NCBI GenBank assembly: GCA_946538445.1
Contig: CAMNGO010000108.1
Location: 1-6,937 of the forward strand
Length of the DNA stretch: 6,937 bases
Direction of reading: 5' to 3'
DNA from: an uncultured Lachnospiraceae bacterium
GTDB lineage: Bacteria; Bacillota; Clostridia; Lachnospirales; Lachnospiraceae
A program made the position numbers and the translations under genes. The notes beneath the pieces are model-generated. The model did not search any database. It was not told the DNA's origin and worked only from the letters and a program-made list of their open reading frames with translations. Below are positions 6,369 through 6,937 of the stretch, in pieces. Position 1 is the stretch's first letter. Each line of letters opens with the position of its first letter.

Positions 6369-6937
6369 ATGAAACTTGATGTGAAAGTTGATGTATTTGA
6401 AGGCCCGCTGGACCTTCTTTTACATTTGATCGAAAAGAATAAAGTCAGTATCTACGATATTCCCATCGCCCTGATCACAGATCAGTATCTGGAATACCTC
6501 CGTGCCCTGGAAGAGATCTATTCCATGGAAAGCATCGGGGAATTCCTGGTGATGGCCTCCACCTTGCTGAAGATCAAGGCCCATATGCTTCTTCCTCAGG
6601 AAGAAGAGGAGGAAGAAGACCCCAGAGAAGAACTGGTGGAAAGGCTGATCGAGTACAAGATGTACAAGTACGCCGCCGGAGAGTTAAAGGACCGCAGCGT
6701 GGACGCCGATAAGATTTTCTATAAAGAGGAGTCTGTGCCGGAGGAAGTCAAAGCCTATGTGGAGCCTGTCAATACCAGGGAGATCGTGGGAGATGTGACC
6801 CTGCAGAGGCTGAATGAGGTCTTCTGTATGGTCATGAAGCGGAAGAAGGACCGCCAGGATCCGGTGAGGAGCCGGTTCGGAAAGATCGAGCGGGAACAGT
6901 ATAAGGTGGAGGACTGCATGGAGCAGATCCGCCGACA
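6369..6937 (+). CDS. scpA: Segregation and condensation protein A (kleisin), 5' part
   Basis: ScpA is the kleisin subunit that bridges the SMC heads and, with ScpB, forms the bacterial SMC condensin that compacts and segregates the chromosome. 189 residues are visible before the window ends; the family is about 240-260 long, so the C-terminal winged-helix part that binds the SMC cap side is missing here. The diagnostic N-terminus is present: VFEGPLDLLLHLIEKNKVSIYDIPI at about residues 9-33, followed by ITDQYLEYL and the helix FLVMASTLLKIKAHMLLP (59-76). An acidic linker with six consecutive Glu (78-83) leads into ELVERLIEYKMYKYAA, as in other ScpA. ATG 6369 is 21 nt after the glgB stop. The best SD, AGGAG at 6351-6355, is 13 nt away, and AGAGG at 6364-6368 abuts the ATG, so initiation may depend on coupling to glgB translation. 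scpB normally follows and would be expected just beyond the edge. Confidence 0.96.
   Translation, partial: MKLDVKVDVFEGPLDLLLHLIEKNKVSIYDIPIALITDQYLEYLRALEEIYSMESIGEFLVMASTLLKIKAHMLLPQEEEEEEDPREELVERLIEYKMYKYAAGELKDRSVDADKIFYKEESVPEEVKAYVEPVNTREIVGDVTLQRLNEVFCMVMKRKKDRQDPVRSRFGKIEREQYKVEDCMEQIRR

Noticed and set aside
6599..6620. Purine-rich GAA/GAG repeat-like tract in scpA
   Set aside because: It encodes the acidic linker (six Glu) seen in many ScpA proteins; it is coding composition rather than a DNA repeat element.
1..6937. Search for a CRISPR array, tRNA/rRNA, transposase, attachment site or defence/toxin-antitoxin cassette
   Set aside because: No spaced direct repeats, RNA-gene-like folds or relevant protein motifs were seen; the window is covered almost entirely by five recognisable genes and gaps under 180 nt.

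Overview
The window reads as a chromosomal stretch from an anaerobic Gram-positive Clostridia-type bacterium, probably Lachnospiraceae-like. The reasons are the RecX to RNase Y neighbourhood, a membrane-anchored RNase Y, strong purine-rich Shine-Dalgarno (SD) sites, sigma-A-like promoters, and a large [4Fe-4S]/FMN/FAD 'old yellow enzyme' flavoprotein of the kind common in anaerobic gut clostridia. Family placement is inference from protein character; no database search was possible. All five genes lie on the + strand.

Layout. (1) 1-483: the 3' part of recX, cut by the window edge, closed by a clear intrinsic terminator at 517-565. (2) 660-2549: a 629-residue NADH:flavin oxidoreductase of the 2-enoate reductase / 2,4-dienoyl-CoA reductase type, with its own strong SD and an AT-rich upstream region that probably holds its promoter. 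No terminator follows it. (3) 2649-4202: rny (RNase Y), complete, with a textbook promoter (TTGACT-N17-TAAAAT) just after the oxidoreductase stop and a 13-bp intrinsic terminator at 4258-4289. (4) 4374-6347: glgB (glycogen branching enzyme), complete, with its own promoter (TTGATA-N17-TACAAT). (5) 6369-6937: the 5' part of scpA (condensin kleisin), 21 nt after glgB and probably cotranscribed with it; it runs off the right edge.

The genes do not form one pathway: recombination control (RecX), a redox enzyme of unknown substrate, mRNA decay (RNase Y), glycogen structure (GlgB) and chromosome segregation (ScpA). At least three transcription units are visible: one ending after recX, one or two covering oxidoreductase and rny, and one starting at glgB and running into scpA.

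I see no mobile element, CRISPR array, tRNA/rRNA or candidate novel multi-gene system. The items most worth checking are small: an SD-masking hairpin in the rny leader, two alternative hairpins around the glgB SD, a 14-bp perfect palindrome between rny and its terminator, the flavoenzyme of unknown substrate between recX and rny, and an acidic C-terminal tail on GlgB.
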